This document shows, piece by piece, positions 35,396 through 44,486 of a stretch of 57,667 bases of DNA. The notes under the pieces are model-generated. The model worked only from the letters and a program-made list of their open reading frames with translations. It ran no database searches and had not been told where the DNA came from. Position 1 is the stretch's first letter. Each line of letters opens with the position of its first letter. The stretch lies in assembly GCA_947165485.1 (NCBI GenBank), contig CAMVAP010000016.1:1-57667 (forward strand). Direction: 5' to 3'. The DNA is from an uncultured Prevotellaceae bacterium (GTDB lineage Bacteria; Bacteroidota; Bacteroidia; Bacteroidales; Muribaculaceae). The translations under genes and the position numbers were made by a program.

Positions 35396-36697
35396 ATGGC
35401 CACCACGATTGATAACATACGCGATCTGCGCATCGCCGACTATGATTACCCCCTGCCCGATGAGCGCATCGCCAAGCATCCCCTCACCGAGCGCGAGCAG
35501 TGCAAACTCATCTATTATAAAACAAGCGACCGAGTAATCCAGGAGCACCGTTTCTGGGAAGTGCCCGCATTGCTGCCCCAGGGCGCTACACTCATCTATA
35601 ATAACACGCGCGTGATCAATGCCCGCCTACGCTTCCGCAAGGAAACCGGCTCAACCATTGAAATCTTCTGCCTCGAACCCATACTGCCGCACGATTACGA
35701 GCAGATATTCCAGACCACGGGCCATTGCGTCTGGCAATGCCTCGTCGGCAACAGCAAGCGATGGAAACAAGGCCCCCTCACCCACACCTTCACCATCCAA
35801 AATGGGACAAAGGGACGGTTCTTTTGTCCCAATTTAGCCAATAATGGGACAAAAGAACCGTCCCTTTGTCCCATTACGCTCACGGCTACCCGTGGCGAGC
35901 AGCGCGGCAATGCTTGGGAAATCGCTTTTGACTGGGATAATGAGCAATACACCTTTGCCGACGTGCTCGAAGCCATCGGCGAGATTCCTATCCCACCCTA
36001 TCTGAACCGTGGTACCGAGGCCAGTGACACAACCGACTACCAGACCGTGTATAGCCACATCGACGGCAGTGTTGCAGCACCCACCGCCGGCCTGCATTTC
36101 ACCGACGAGGTGCTGACCGAGTGTGACCGTCGCGGCATCACCCGGCGCGAGATCACCCTGCATGTGGGTGCCGGCACCTTCCAGCCCGTCAAGAGCGAGC
36201 GCATCGGTGACCACCCCATGCACTATGAGTTCATCAGCGTACCCCGCAGCGTTATCATGGACATCATCAATGCCCCCGGTCCCATCATCGCCGTGGGCAC
36301 CACCAGCGTGCGCACCCTCGAGAGCCTTTACTACATCGGACAAATTCTGGAAGACAACCCCGATGCCGACGAGCAGGCCCTCACCGTCACCCAGTGGATG
36401 CCCTACACCACCCCGTGTGAGATTTCGACCGCAAAGGCGTTGCAGAACATCGTCGATCACCTCGACCGACACCATGCCGACACCTATATGGGCAGCACCC
36501 AGCTGATGATAGCTCCCGGCTTTGAATATCGCATCGTGAGCGGTATGATCACCAACTTCCATCAGCCGCAATCCACCCTACTGCTCCTGGTCGCCGCATT
36601 TGTCGGCAACGACCAGTGGCGTGGCATATATGACTATGCCATGAACCATGATTTCCGCTTCTTGAGCTACGGCGACGCCCAATTATTGCTAAGATGA
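35396..36697 (+). CDS. queA: tRNA ribosyltransferase-isomerase QueA with a 25-residue palindrome-encoded insertion
   Basis: A 433-residue QueA, which transfers and isomerises the ribosyl part of S-adenosylmethionine to make epoxyqueuosine in tRNA. Family motifs include YDYPLPDERIAKHPL, NTRVINARL, AAPTAGLHFTDEVL, HVGAGTFQPVKSE and TNFHQPQSTLLLLV. Residues 136-160 are encoded wholly by a perfect inverted repeat (35801-35875), which adds 25 residues between FTIQ and TLTATRG, a place where I expect a short strand-loop-strand in relatives. The frame is intact, so the enzyme may still work. Confidence 0.93.
   Translation: MATTIDNIRDLRIADYDYPLPDERIAKHPLTEREQCKLIYYKTSDRVIQEHRFWEVPALLPQGATLIYNNTRVINARLRFRKETGSTIEIFCLEPILPHDYEQIFQTTGHCVWQCLVGNSKRWKQGPLTHTFTIQNGTKGRFFCPNLANNGTKEPSLCPITLTATRGEQRGNAWEIAFDWDNEQYTFADVLEAIGEIPIPPYLNRGTEASDTTDYQTVYSHIDGSVAAPTAGLHFTDEVLTECDRRGITRREITLHVGAGTFQPVKSERIGDHPMHYEFISVPRSVIMDIINAPGPIIAVGTTSVRTLESLYYIGQILEDNPDADEQALTVTQWMPYTTPCEISTAKALQNIVDHLDRHHADTYMGSTQLMIAPGFEYRIVSGMITNFHQPQSTLLLLVAAFVGNDQWRGIYDYAMNHDFRFLSYGDAQLLLR
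35801..35875. repeat. Perfect 31-bp palindromic repeat inserted in frame in queA
   Basis: Arms 35801-35831 and 35845-35875 are exact reverse complements (core GGGACAAAGGGACGGTTC / GAACCGTCCCTTTGTCCC) around a 13-nt spacer. The total is 75 bp, exactly 25 codons, with no stop in the queA frame. The 15-mer CAAAAGAACCGTCCC inside it also occurs twice at the right end of the window (57071-57085, 57497-57511). Confidence 0.95.
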
Positions 36698-36868
36698 TCA
36701 TCTGATTCATCTATAAAAAATGGTGATTGGTCGCATGATTATGCCCAGAAAGGCAGAAATGCGGCCTCTTACTGTTTTCAGGGGTTAAACTTGGCGACAA
36801 ACTTGCAGTCTAAAAGACAAACAAAACGAATTTATATCACTTGTTGAACATTATAATACAACACGATT

Positions 36869-38179
36869 ATGAAAACTTCTGTTACAACTATCATGATGAG
36901 CTTCGCGCTCATGGGATGCCTGCTCATCGGTGCATCCGACGCCTCGGCCCAGGGCCGCAGTCGTTCACAGGGGGGCAGCGCCACCAGCAGAAGCCAGTCG
37001 GCAGCTGTCTCACGTTCCAGCAGCAACTCATCACCGACGGTGAGCCGCAATACGAGTCCTAGCGTCAGCCGCAGTGCTGCTACCCCACAGGTGGATCGCT
37101 CCAGCCGCGTTTCGGGCCACAGTGCTTCCTCTCCCAGGGTGGATCGTTCCAGCAGCGTTTCCAGCAGCCGAGCCGCCACCCCGCAGGTAACCCAGAGAAG
37201 CACTCCCAGCCGTAACAACGACATCACCCCTCGCGGCAACCGTGGTGCTACCACCCGCGGCGGCAACAGCGGCGGCAACAAGGGTACAGTTATGCATCCC
37301 AGCTCGTCACCACGTCCCAGCGACAGCGCCATCGGCACCAGGGACAAGGCGACCAAGAGCGACCGCACCTCGACCGTTGCACCATCCACGATGACCGACC
37401 GTCACGGCAGCACACGTCGCGGAGACGGCACTCGACCTGGAATCAACACCCGCCCTGGCGGTAACACCAAGCCTGGCGACAACAAGGGCGGCATCGACAA
37501 GCCCGGCGGCAACAAGGGCGGCATCGACAGACCCAGCGGCAACCGTCCCAACGACCGTCACGGCAAGCGCCACGGTGGCAATGGCAGGCACAATGACAAT
37601 CACGGTTATAGCCCCAAGCACCGCTTTGACTACAGTAACCACCACTATCGCAACGAGTTCAGCTGGAACCACTCCCACCACAACTGGAGTCGTCCGCTGC
37701 CTCCCCCCGCACGCGCTCACCGTCCTGCTCCCCTGCTGTGGAGGCGACCTGTGATCCCCGTTGGCTGGCGACCCTACGCTGGTGCCCCTGTCATCGACCG
37801 CATCCTGGGACTCATGTTCGGCACCCTCTATGAGGCTTCGCTCGACCACCTGTACTACAGCGGTTACTACATCGACGGCTATGCCGACAACGTCATCTAC
37901 CTGAGAGATGTATCGATGATCAACCTCTACTGGCCCGATGTGATGCTCAGCTACGAATATGGCAAACTGGCTAACGCACAATTTGTATATCACAGCAGCT
38001 ACTACGACAGAGCACGATTTGACAGGGCATACAACAGCCTGTGCAGGATCTACGGTCCTCCCGTGTTCCAGGACGGCATGACCATCAGCTGGTATGGCGG
38101 CAACAACACCGGATGGGTCACCCTGACCATGAGCGACAACTACGGCGAGTACTACACGACGATGTCGATCGGTTACTAA
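36869..38179 (+). CDS. Secreted low-complexity Ser/Arg/Gly-rich protein with a folded C-terminus
   Basis: A 436-residue exported protein of unknown function. Signal peptide: MKTSVTTIMMSFALMGCLLIG...ASA. Residues ~30-190 are Ser/Arg/Thr/Pro-rich with loose repeats (SVSRSAATPQVDRSSRVS, SPRVDRSSSVSSSRAATPQV). Residues ~190-245 are Gly/Asn/Lys/His-rich with a direct repeat (DNKGGIDKPGGNKGGIDRP). After a Pro-rich hinge, the last ~140 residues look folded (aromatic-rich, YYSGYYIDGYADNVIYL). The basic disordered part may bind cell wall or anionic polymers; that is speculation. Confidence 0.75.
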   Translation: MKTSVTTIMMSFALMGCLLIGASDASAQGRSRSQGGSATSRSQSAAVSRSSSNSSPTVSRNTSPSVSRSAATPQVDRSSRVSGHSASSPRVDRSSSVSSSRAATPQVTQRSTPSRNNDITPRGNRGATTRGGNSGGNKGTVMHPSSSPRPSDSAIGTRDKATKSDRTSTVAPSTMTDRHGSTRRGDGTRPGINTRPGGNTKPGDNKGGIDKPGGNKGGIDRPSGNRPNDRHGKRHGGNGRHNDNHGYSPKHRFDYSNHHYRNEFSWNHSHHNWSRPLPPPARAHRPAPLLWRRPVIPVGWRPYAGAPVIDRILGLMFGTLYEASLDHLYYSGYYIDGYADNVIYLRDVSMINLYWPDVMLSYEYGKLANAQFVYHSSYYDRARFDRAYNSLCRIYGPPVFQDGMTISWYGGNNTGWVTLTMSDNYGEYYTTMSIGY

Positions 38180-38232
38180 TCACAAAACGACTGTTTTTCT
38201 CATACGCACACACACGATAATTTCTTCACGAC

Positions 38233-38270
38233 AGGAGGACGGCCAATACCAGCCGTCCTCCTACTATTTT
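38233..38270 (+). terminator. Rho-independent terminator of the low-complexity secreted protein gene
   Basis: An 11-bp stem AGGAGGACGGC / GCCGTCCTCCT with an 8-nt loop, followed by ACTATTTT, 54 nt after the stop codon. Confidence 0.8.
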
Positions 38271-38374
38271 CAGGAAAAAACAGGTTAAAAACACTGTAAT
38301 TATAACTACCAAATTTCATAGGAGGTTGATTTAACAATTTTTCAGTACACTTTTACAATTTTTAGACACCAAAG

Positions 38375-38406
38375 TTTGTTTGATTCACTCCAAGCCACTA
38401 ATTTTG
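38375..38406 (+). promoter_or_regulatory. Strong promoter in the gap before rnz
   Basis: TTTG at 38375-38378, exactly 20 nt, TAATTTTG at 38399-38406. It is too far from rnz to be its own promoter, and a terminator stands between, so it should drive a short RNA. Confidence 0.65.
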
Positions 38407-38411
38407 CAGAA

Positions 38412-38483
38412 AGTTTTTTCATAGGATTAGATTTTTAAGGTTTAAAGTGTACGTGTGTTGTGAAACATGCGTACATTTTTTTA
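38412..38483 (+). ncRNA. Candidate ~70-nt small RNA between promoter and terminator
   Basis: A complete small transcription unit: promoter at 38375-38406, start near 38412, and an intrinsic terminator with a 10-bp stem (38448-38457 with 38466-38475, TGTACGTGTG / CATGCGTACA including wobbles), extended by A/T pairs and ending in seven Ts. No ORF of useful size fits. No known RNA family recognised. Confidence 0.5.
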
Positions 38484-38506
38484 CCCCACCGTGCTGGAAA
38501 AATCAT

Positions 38507-38514
38507 TACCTTTG
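38507..38514 (+). promoter_or_regulatory. -7 box of rnz, nearly leaderless
   Basis: TACCTTTG lies 8 nt before the RNase Z ATG at 38523. As with the TonB receptor gene, the transcript should start only a few nucleotides before the start codon. Confidence 0.55.
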
Positions 38515-38522
38515 CAGCCGCA

Positions 38523-39443
38523 ATGACGAGACTTGAACTTAACATACTGGGATGCGGGAGCGCGACGATGACACCACGGCACCAGCCGTCGTGCCAGGTG
38601 CTCAACGTGCGTGACAACCTGGCGATGATCGACTGTGGCGAGGGGGCCCAGTTGGCAGTGCGACGCATGGGACTCAAACTCATGCGCCTCAACCACATCT
38701 TCATCAGCCACCTGCACGGTGACCACTGTTTCGGTCTGCCGGGACTGGTATCGACCATGGCGCTGCTCAACCGCACCAATTCACTCACTATCCACACCTT
38801 CAAGGACGGCGCTGAGCTGTTTGGGCAGATGCTGGACTACTTTTGCCGCGAACGCCCGTTCGAGGTTCGCTTCAACGTCATTGACACACACAAGCGCGTC
38901 ATCTGGGAAGACAACGCCATGACGGTCACATCCTTCCCGCTCGTCCACCGCGTGCCCGCCGTGGGATTCCTGTTCCGCGAGAAACCCAAGATGCGTCACA
39001 TCATCGGTGACGAGGTCAGGCGGCTGGGAATCCCGCATTATGCCATGAATTCCTTGCGCCAAGGCCAGGACTGGATCACCCCCGAGGGGGGCATCATCCC
39101 CAACGACCAGTTGACCACTCCCGCCGACCATGCCATCAGCTACGCCTACTGCAGCGACACCAAGTATTCCAAGCGCGTCATCAAGCACGTCGAGGGCGTG
39201 GACTGGCTGTATCACGAGGCCACCTACGATGACAGCTTGCGCATCAAGGCACACAAACGCTACCACAGCACCGCTCTCGAGGCCGCCACCGTGGCCCGCG
39301 AGGCAGGCGTGCGCCAGCTCATACTGGGGCACTTCTCTAAGCGTTACCTTGACGACACCATCCTGCTCAACGAAGCCCAAACCGTTTTCCCAGCCACTCG
39401 CCTCGCCAACGAGGGCCTCACCATCGACCTCAACACCATCTAA
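38523..39443 (+). CDS. rnz: Ribonuclease Z
   Basis: A 306-residue metallo-beta-lactamase-fold endonuclease that trims the 3' end of tRNA precursors. The zinc-binding motif SHLHGDH is at residues 62-68, and FSKRYLDD and the late HEATYDD and GHFSKRY stretches match RNase Z. I start at MTRLELNILGCGSAT, which is the typical family start; the open frame upstream of it overlaps the promoter. Confidence 0.94.
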   Translation: MTRLELNILGCGSATMTPRHQPSCQVLNVRDNLAMIDCGEGAQLAVRRMGLKLMRLNHIFISHLHGDHCFGLPGLVSTMALLNRTNSLTIHTFKDGAELFGQMLDYFCRERPFEVRFNVIDTHKRVIWEDNAMTVTSFPLVHRVPAVGFLFREKPKMRHIIGDEVRRLGIPHYAMNSLRQGQDWITPEGGIIPNDQLTTPADHAISYAYCSDTKYSKRVIKHVEGVDWLYHEATYDDSLRIKAHKRYHSTALEAATVAREAGVRQLILGHFSKRYLDDTILLNEAQTVFPATRLANEGLTIDLNTI

Positions 39444-39693
39444 TTCCTCCCCGCGACATTAAACCATTGGCAGCTATGCGAGTCCAACGGATGTTTATTT
39501 TGACACGGGAAGGCTAGTGGGAAATAGCACAAAGTGGCAAAGCGAGAAGTTATTACACTTTTTAACCAAATTTTGAAGTAAAAACTTTGAAAATTTGTTT
39601 AAAATCACTGTGTTGCATCATCATAAAGACTAAAAATACCCAACAAGGCGCAAATTAAGTAAATTTTTCTTTATTGTTTGAAGAAAAAGTATT

Positions 39694-39755
39694 TCCTTTG
39701 CAGTCGCAAAATTGAAAACCTGCGCAAGTTGAGTGCCAAAATGGCTTGAACTTGC
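39694..39755 (+). promoter_or_regulatory. acpP promoter region and leader hairpin
   Basis: In the 370-nt gap before acpP, TTCCTTTG (39694-39701) is a near-match to the -7 box. The leader then folds into a stem GCAAGTT (39724-39730) / AACTTGC (39749-39755) with an inner GCC-AAAAT-GGC helix, followed by CCCCGTTTTT. This resembles an attenuator or leader terminator. The first part of the gap (39444-39690) is AT-rich with nothing recognised. Confidence 0.4.
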
Positions 39756-39814
39756 CCCGTTTTTCTCAAATTGTGAACATACATTTTTAACAATAACAAT
39801 TAAAAATTACGACT

Positions 39815-40057
39815 ATGTCTGAAATTGAAGAAAGAGTAAAACAAATTATCGTTGACAAGTTAGGTGTTAGCGAGTCTGAGGTGACTCCCGAGGCTACTTT
39901 TAGCCAGGATCTGGGTGCTGATAGCCTTGATACCGTCGAGCTGATCATGGAATTTGAGAAGCAGTTCGACATCAAGATCCCCGATGATAAGTCTGAGACC
40001 ATCCAAAACGTAGGCGACGCCATCAAGTTTATCGAAGAGGCTAAGGCTGCTGAATAA
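39815..40057 (+). CDS. acpP: Acyl carrier protein
   Basis: An 80-residue acidic carrier protein of fatty-acid synthesis. The phosphopantetheine attachment serine is Ser37 in [18 protein letters not shown]. Length and charge are typical. It is followed 27 nt later by fabF, and together with rnc this forms a widely conserved cluster. Confidence 0.97.
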   Translation: MSEIEERVKQIIVDKLGVSESEVTPEATFSQDLGADSLDTVELIMEFEKQFDIKIPDDKSETIQNVGDAIKFIEEAKAAE

Positions 40058-40084
40058 TTTCTTTTTTAATTTCCACTTTACCAC

Positions 40085-41368
40085 ATGGAATTAAAGAGAG
40101 TTGTGGTAACCGGTCTTGGTGCCATTACTCCCTTGGGAATGGACGTTGAAACCACTTGGGACAACGCCCTTAAGGGAGTGAGCGGCGCAGGACCTATTAC
40201 CCATTTTGACACGACACTGTTCAAGACCAAGTTCGCTTGCGAAGTCAAGGGTTTTGATCCGTTAAACTATGTGAATGATCCCAACGACCGCCGCGAGATC
40301 AAGGATTTCAAGCGCAATGACCTGTACACGCAGTATGCACTGGCTTGTGCCAAGCAGGCCGTTGAGGATGCCAACCTGCTGGCCGACGGTATCGACCGCG
40401 ACGAGGTGGGCGTTATCTTCGCATCAGGTATTGGCGGATTGCACACCTTTGAGGACCAAGCAGGAGACTATGCCAAGCACGAGGAGCGCGGCCCCATGTA
40501 CAGCCCGTTCTTCATTCCCACAATGATTGCCGATATCGCTGCTGGACAGATTTCCATCAAGTACGGCTTCCGTGGTCCCAACTTTGGCGTCGTTTCAGCT
40601 TGTGCCACCTCGACCAATGCGCTCATCGATGCCTTTAACTACGTGCGCATGGGCAAGGCCAAGGCTATCGTCACTGGCGGTAGCGAGGCGCCTTTGTTCC
40701 CTGCCGGCGTGGGCGGCTTCAATGCCATGAAGGCCATCTCGACGCGCAACGACGACCCCCAGAGCGCATCCAGGCCTTTCAGCGCCTCGCGCGATGGCTT
40801 CGTCATGGGCGAGGGCGGTGTTTGCCTTGTGTTTGAAGAGCTCGAGCATGCCTTGGCACGCGGTGCCAAGATTTACGGCGAGGTCATTGGCGGCGGCATG
40901 AGTGCCGACGCTTACCACATCACTGCCAGCCACCCCGAGGGTTTGGGCGCCAAGCTCGTCATGCAACGCGCCATCGAGGATGCCGGCATCAAGCCCGAGG
41001 ACATCGACTATGTCAACGCCCATGGCACATCAACGCCTGTGGGTGACATCAGCGAGGCCCAGGCTGTCAAGGATGTGTTTGGCGACCATGCCTACAAGCT
41101 CAACGTGAGCAGTACCAAGTCGATGACTGGACACATGCTGGGTGCCACTGGCGCTATGGAGGCAGTCTTCTGCCTGCTGGCATGTCGCGACGACATCATT
41201 CCTCCCACCATCAACCACACCGAGGGCGACGAGGATGAGAAAATCGACTACAAGATGAACTTCACGTTCAACAAGGCACAGAAGCGAACAGTAAACATTG
41301 CACTTTCCAACACGTTTGGTTTCGGCGGTCACAATGCAAGCATCATTGTCAAGAAATACCAGAAGTAA
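40085..41368 (+). CDS. fabF: 3-oxoacyl-[acyl-carrier-protein] synthase II
   Basis: A 427-residue condensing enzyme that elongates acyl-ACP with malonyl-ACP. The active-site Cys is Cys173 in VVSACATSTNA, and the two histidines are in YVNAHGTSTPVGD and GFGGHNAS. Full length. It lies between acpP and rnc. Confidence 0.97.
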   Translation: MELKRVVVTGLGAITPLGMDVETTWDNALKGVSGAGPITHFDTTLFKTKFACEVKGFDPLNYVNDPNDRREIKDFKRNDLYTQYALACAKQAVEDANLLADGIDRDEVGVIFASGIGGLHTFEDQAGDYAKHEERGPMYSPFFIPTMIADIAAGQISIKYGFRGPNFGVVSACATSTNALIDAFNYVRMGKAKAIVTGGSEAPLFPAGVGGFNAMKAISTRNDDPQSASRPFSASRDGFVMGEGGVCLVFEELEHALARGAKIYGEVIGGGMSADAYHITASHPEGLGAKLVMQRAIEDAGIKPEDIDYVNAHGTSTPVGDISEAQAVKDVFGDHAYKLNVSSTKSMTGHMLGATGAMEAVFCLLACRDDIIPPTINHTEGDEDEKIDYKMNFTFNKAQKRTVNIALSNTFGFGGHNASIIVKKYQK

Positions 41369-41399
41369 ATCGTCTTTTCTACTGGGATAAGGACACAGG

Positions 41400-42182
41400 A
41401 TGCTCTTAAGCAACGCCATATCACTCATAAAGCTCCTTTTCATCAAGGATAAGGAGCTTTATGTTTTTATTCATCACATCACGGGCTACTACCCTGCCAA
41501 CATCAAGCTCTACCAACTGGCGATGGTACACCGCTCCAAGCCTGTCAAGACCCCCGACGGACGATGGACCAACAACGAGCGCCTGGAATTCCTGGGCGAT
41601 GCTGTGCTGGGCAACGTGGTAGCCGATTTTCTCTACTCCACATTCCCCCACAAGCACGAGGGGTTCCTCACCTCCACCAGGGCCAAGATTGTGCAACGCG
41701 AGAGCCTCAACCGCATTGGTAATAGCCTGCACCTCGACGCCCACGTCCATGCCAACACCCACTCCTCGTCCCACAACAGCTACATCTGTGGCAATGCCCT
41801 TGAAGCGCTGGTCGGGGCCATCTATCTGGACCAGGGATACAAGCGCTGCCGCAAGTTCATCATCAACCGACTGATCAAGAGGCACTTCGACCTTAACGAC
41901 CTGATTAAGACCGAACAAAACTTCAAGTCAAGGCTCATCGAGTGGACTCAGAAATACCATGTTTCCATCGAATTTGAGCTGGTCGATTCCTATACCGATG
42001 CCGAGAAGAACCCTGTATTCCGCACTGCGGTCATCCTGGGAGGCATCTATGCCAGCGACGCTGTGGGTTATAGCAAGAAGGAATCCCATCAAAGCGCATC
42101 CAAGAAGGCGCTTGAACGCTTGAAGCAGGACCAGCAATTCTGCGAGCAGGTACTATCCACTGCTTCCGCCGCCTATTCTTGA
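41400..42182 (+). CDS. rnc: Ribonuclease III
   Basis: A 260-residue double-strand-specific endoribonuclease that processes rRNA and other structured RNAs. The catalytic signature NNERLEFLGDAVLG is at residues 58-71, a second acidic motif is in ALEALVGAIYLDQG, and a double-stranded RNA-binding domain fills the C-terminal ~75 residues (ending KKESHQSASKKALERL). It starts 31 nt after fabF. Confidence 0.95.
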   Translation: MLLSNAISLIKLLFIKDKELYVFIHHITGYYPANIKLYQLAMVHRSKPVKTPDGRWTNNERLEFLGDAVLGNVVADFLYSTFPHKHEGFLTSTRAKIVQRESLNRIGNSLHLDAHVHANTHSSSHNSYICGNALEALVGAIYLDQGYKRCRKFIINRLIKRHFDLNDLIKTEQNFKSRLIEWTQKYHVSIEFELVDSYTDAEKNPVFRTAVILGGIYASDAVGYSKKESHQSASKKALERLKQDQQFCEQVLSTASAAYS

Positions 42183-42356
42183 ATCTTGTTCTCTATCAAT
42201 CCACACGGGACTTAGCGTGAGGTTTTTCGGCTAACGATTCGGTGAACAGCCTCCATCCTGCTAACAAACCTGAAAAAGTGTAAAATTTGGTTCATTTCGC
42301 AGCAGGGTTGGCCAATTTTTAGTAACTTCGCAAATCTTTGCGGTCAAGAAAACCGC

Positions 42357-43022
42357 ATGTTACTATTGATTTTTATGAGATCTATCACCAATATATTACT
42401 TGTGCTGGCGCTCATCTGCTATGTGTTCCTGCCCTTCTACGAGATCTCCTTTGTGGGGACACGCACGGGATTGAGCTTCACTGCTGGCACCATCTCACAA
42501 GCGTTATCGATCACCAACGTGATCATCGCTCTATTACCTTTCATCGCTTGTTTTGGCGCCATTGCTCTCAATAGCCTCAAGCGCCGCTGGTGGGTACTTG
42601 GCACCATCGGATGCATCCTCATCTGGTTGTGGTTCTACCTCAACACCAGCAGCATGCACGACATCATGTTGCTTCACGCCCCCGAGGTAACGCCCGACAA
42701 CGACTTGGGCGAGGGTTTCTCGATCATCGGGCTGGGCATCGGCTACAAGCTATCATTTGCCATTACTTTGATCTCACTCATCACGGCAATGATCTCGCTG
42801 CTGCCCTTCAAGTTCAATGAGACCATCGACAAGGCTGTGGACGACACCTTTGAGGACGGTCGCCGCCATGTGCGTCAAGAGTTCAAACGACTGGAGAATG
42901 CGGCCCACAAGAGCCACAAGAATAAGCCTAACACAACCTCACATCAAGAGCCACCCACGACTCCGGCACCTCCCATTCAGGAGGACAGGGAAGACCCCTC
43001 TCGTTTCATGCCCAAGCAGTAA
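42357..43022 (+). CDS. Membrane protein of unknown function
   Basis: A 221-residue protein with four hydrophobic segments (about residues 10-28, 52-70, 80-97 and 130-152) and a hydrophilic, Pro/Glu/Lys-rich cytoplasmic tail of ~65 residues (HKSHKNKPNTTSHQEPPTTP). I do not recognise the family. The start could also be the ATG at 42375 (MRSITNILLVL). A possible promoter box (AAATCTTTG) lies ~15-20 nt upstream. Confidence 0.7.
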   Translation: MLLLIFMRSITNILLVLALICYVFLPFYEISFVGTRTGLSFTAGTISQALSITNVIIALLPFIACFGAIALNSLKRRWWVLGTIGCILIWLWFYLNTSSMHDIMLLHAPEVTPDNDLGEGFSIIGLGIGYKLSFAITLISLITAMISLLPFKFNETIDKAVDDTFEDGRRHVRQEFKRLENAAHKSHKNKPNTTSHQEPPTTPAPPIQEDREDPSRFMPKQ

Positions 43023-43086
43023 CGCGCGCTACTCAATACTTGTTTTCCTTTTTTCTTGTTTAGCAAGCATATACTTGCTTGCTCAC

Positions 43087-43629
43087 TCATTCGCCATTCT
43101 GATTCTGGGGACGATGCATGTCCACACGACGGAACGTCAAGGGCGTGGTGACGGTCAACGTGTTCTTGGTAGCGCCATAGAACAGCAATCGGCCCGCCAT
43201 CACATCATAGGAGCTTAACGCACCATGCACGTTCTCATATTTCAGATTCCCCAGATAGATGTAAGCCTGGTTCAAATCCACGCTGTGCAACAACACCCAC
43301 TTGGCAGTGAATGAGCCCTGCCACAGCAGTTGCCACTCGTCGTGCTCGGGAATGCCGTCGGGCGACACCTTGGTGCGTAACACATCGTTATAGTACCCCG
43401 TCATGGTACTGTCCTTGGTATTGAACGTGTAGAACATCTCGATGTAATGGATACTGTCCTGGTAAATATACTCCCATTTGCCGTCCATAAACTTATTGTA
43501 AGTGTCTTGCAACTCGACCGATTCGAGCGTGGTCCAGTCGGTCTCGACCACCACATGGTCGCCTTCACACGAGGGCAACATCACGATACCAAGCAACGCG
43601 ATTGCCACAATATGGATAACCTTTCTCAT
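43087..43629 (-). CDS. Lipoprotein of unknown function
   Basis: A 180-residue lipoprotein: signal peptide with lipobox LPSC (MRKVIHIVAIALLGIVMLPSC), then EGDHVVVETDW. The mature part is predicted beta-rich (WEYIYQDSIHYIEMFYTF, AYIYLGNLKYENVHGAL), with the look of a lipocalin-like beta-barrel repeated in Bacteroidales lipoproteins; this is only a resemblance. It is 31 nt downstream of ubiE/menG on the same strand. Confidence 0.7.
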   Translation of the reverse strand: MRKVIHIVAIALLGIVMLPSCEGDHVVVETDWTTLESVELQDTYNKFMDGKWEYIYQDSIHYIEMFYTFNTKDSTMTGYYNDVLRTKVSPDGIPEHDEWQLLWQGSFTAKWVLLHSVDLNQAYIYLGNLKYENVHGALSSYDVMAGRLLFYGATKNTLTVTTPLTFRRVDMHRPQNQNGE

Positions 43630-43660
43630 TGTCAGTGTAATTCAGTTATTTCACTTTTGA

Positions 43661-44425
43661 TTATTTATAAGCAGTATATATGGTGCACACACCCAGCGTC
43701 ATGCTCTTGAATTGAGCATCCCGCAGGCCGGAATTACGCATCAGCTGCAACATGTCTTCACCCTGGGGCACCCGGGCAATGCTCTCGGGCAGGTAGCGAT
43801 AGGCTCGCTTATCACCGCTCTTGAGCGACCCCATCCAGGGTATAACATGCAACGCATACAGGTCATAGAACCAGCGGATGACCCGGTTGGTGGGCGTGGA
43901 CAGTTCCAACACACACAACATTCCGCCAGGGCGCAACACGCGAGCCATCTCCAGATAGCCCTGCTGCAAGTGTTCAAAGTTGCGCACCCCAAAAGCCACC
44001 GTCACGGCATCGACACTCTCGTCATCCAGATGCAGTGCCATGCAATCGTCCTGAGCGAAGGTGATATCCTGTTCCAATCCTTTTTCCTTAACCTTGCGGC
44101 GGGCCTCGTCCAGCATTCCTTGAGACAAGTCAATGCCCAGAATGCGGCACGGGTGCAATGAACGGTACAGCTGCAACGCAAAATCACCAGTTCCCGTCGC
44201 CACATCCAGGATGCGCGATGGTCTCAGGCGCTTCAACCGTTTCACGGCCAGCCACCGCCACCACATATCGAGACCCAGGGTCATCGCGCGATTCATGAAA
44301 TCATAGGCAGGCGCGATGCTGTCAAACATCTGCCTGACCTGCTCGGTCTTGCCAGACTCCTGACCTGCGTAGGGTGTCACCTGCTCAACCCCACTCACCT
44401 CATGATGTCCTTTCGCGCCACTCAT
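43661..44425 (-). CDS. ubiE: Demethylmenaquinone methyltransferase
   Basis: A 254-residue class I methyltransferase (UbiE/MenG) that performs the last step of menaquinone synthesis with S-adenosylmethionine. The SAM-binding motif is ILDVATGTGDFALQL, preceded by the family stretch APAYDFMNRAMTLGLDMWWR and followed by DAVTVAFGVRNFEHL. The N-terminal ~25 residues are extra. It follows phoH across a heptamer-repeat spacer. Confidence 0.94.
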   Translation of the reverse strand: MSGAKGHHEVSGVEQVTPYAGQESGKTEQVRQMFDSIAPAYDFMNRAMTLGLDMWWRWLAVKRLKRLRPSRILDVATGTGDFALQLYRSLHPCRILGIDLSQGMLDEARRKVKEKGLEQDITFAQDDCMALHLDDESVDAVTVAFGVRNFEHLQQGYLEMARVLRPGGMLCVLELSTPTNRVIRWFYDLYALHVIPWMGSLKSGDKRAYRYLPESIARVPQGEDMLQLMRNSGLRDAQFKSMTLGVCTIYTAYK

Positions 44426-44437
44426 TAATTTATAATA

Positions 44438-44486
44438 ACCTAAAGCCTAAAACCTAAAACCTAAAACCTAAAACCTAAAGCCTAAA
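44438..44486 (-). repeat. Heptamer array between phoH and ubiE
   Basis: About six 7-nt units (TTTTAGG/CTTTAGG on the coding strand) that begin in the phoH stop codon itself (AGG CTT TAG G) and end before the ubiE start. Confidence 0.8.
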
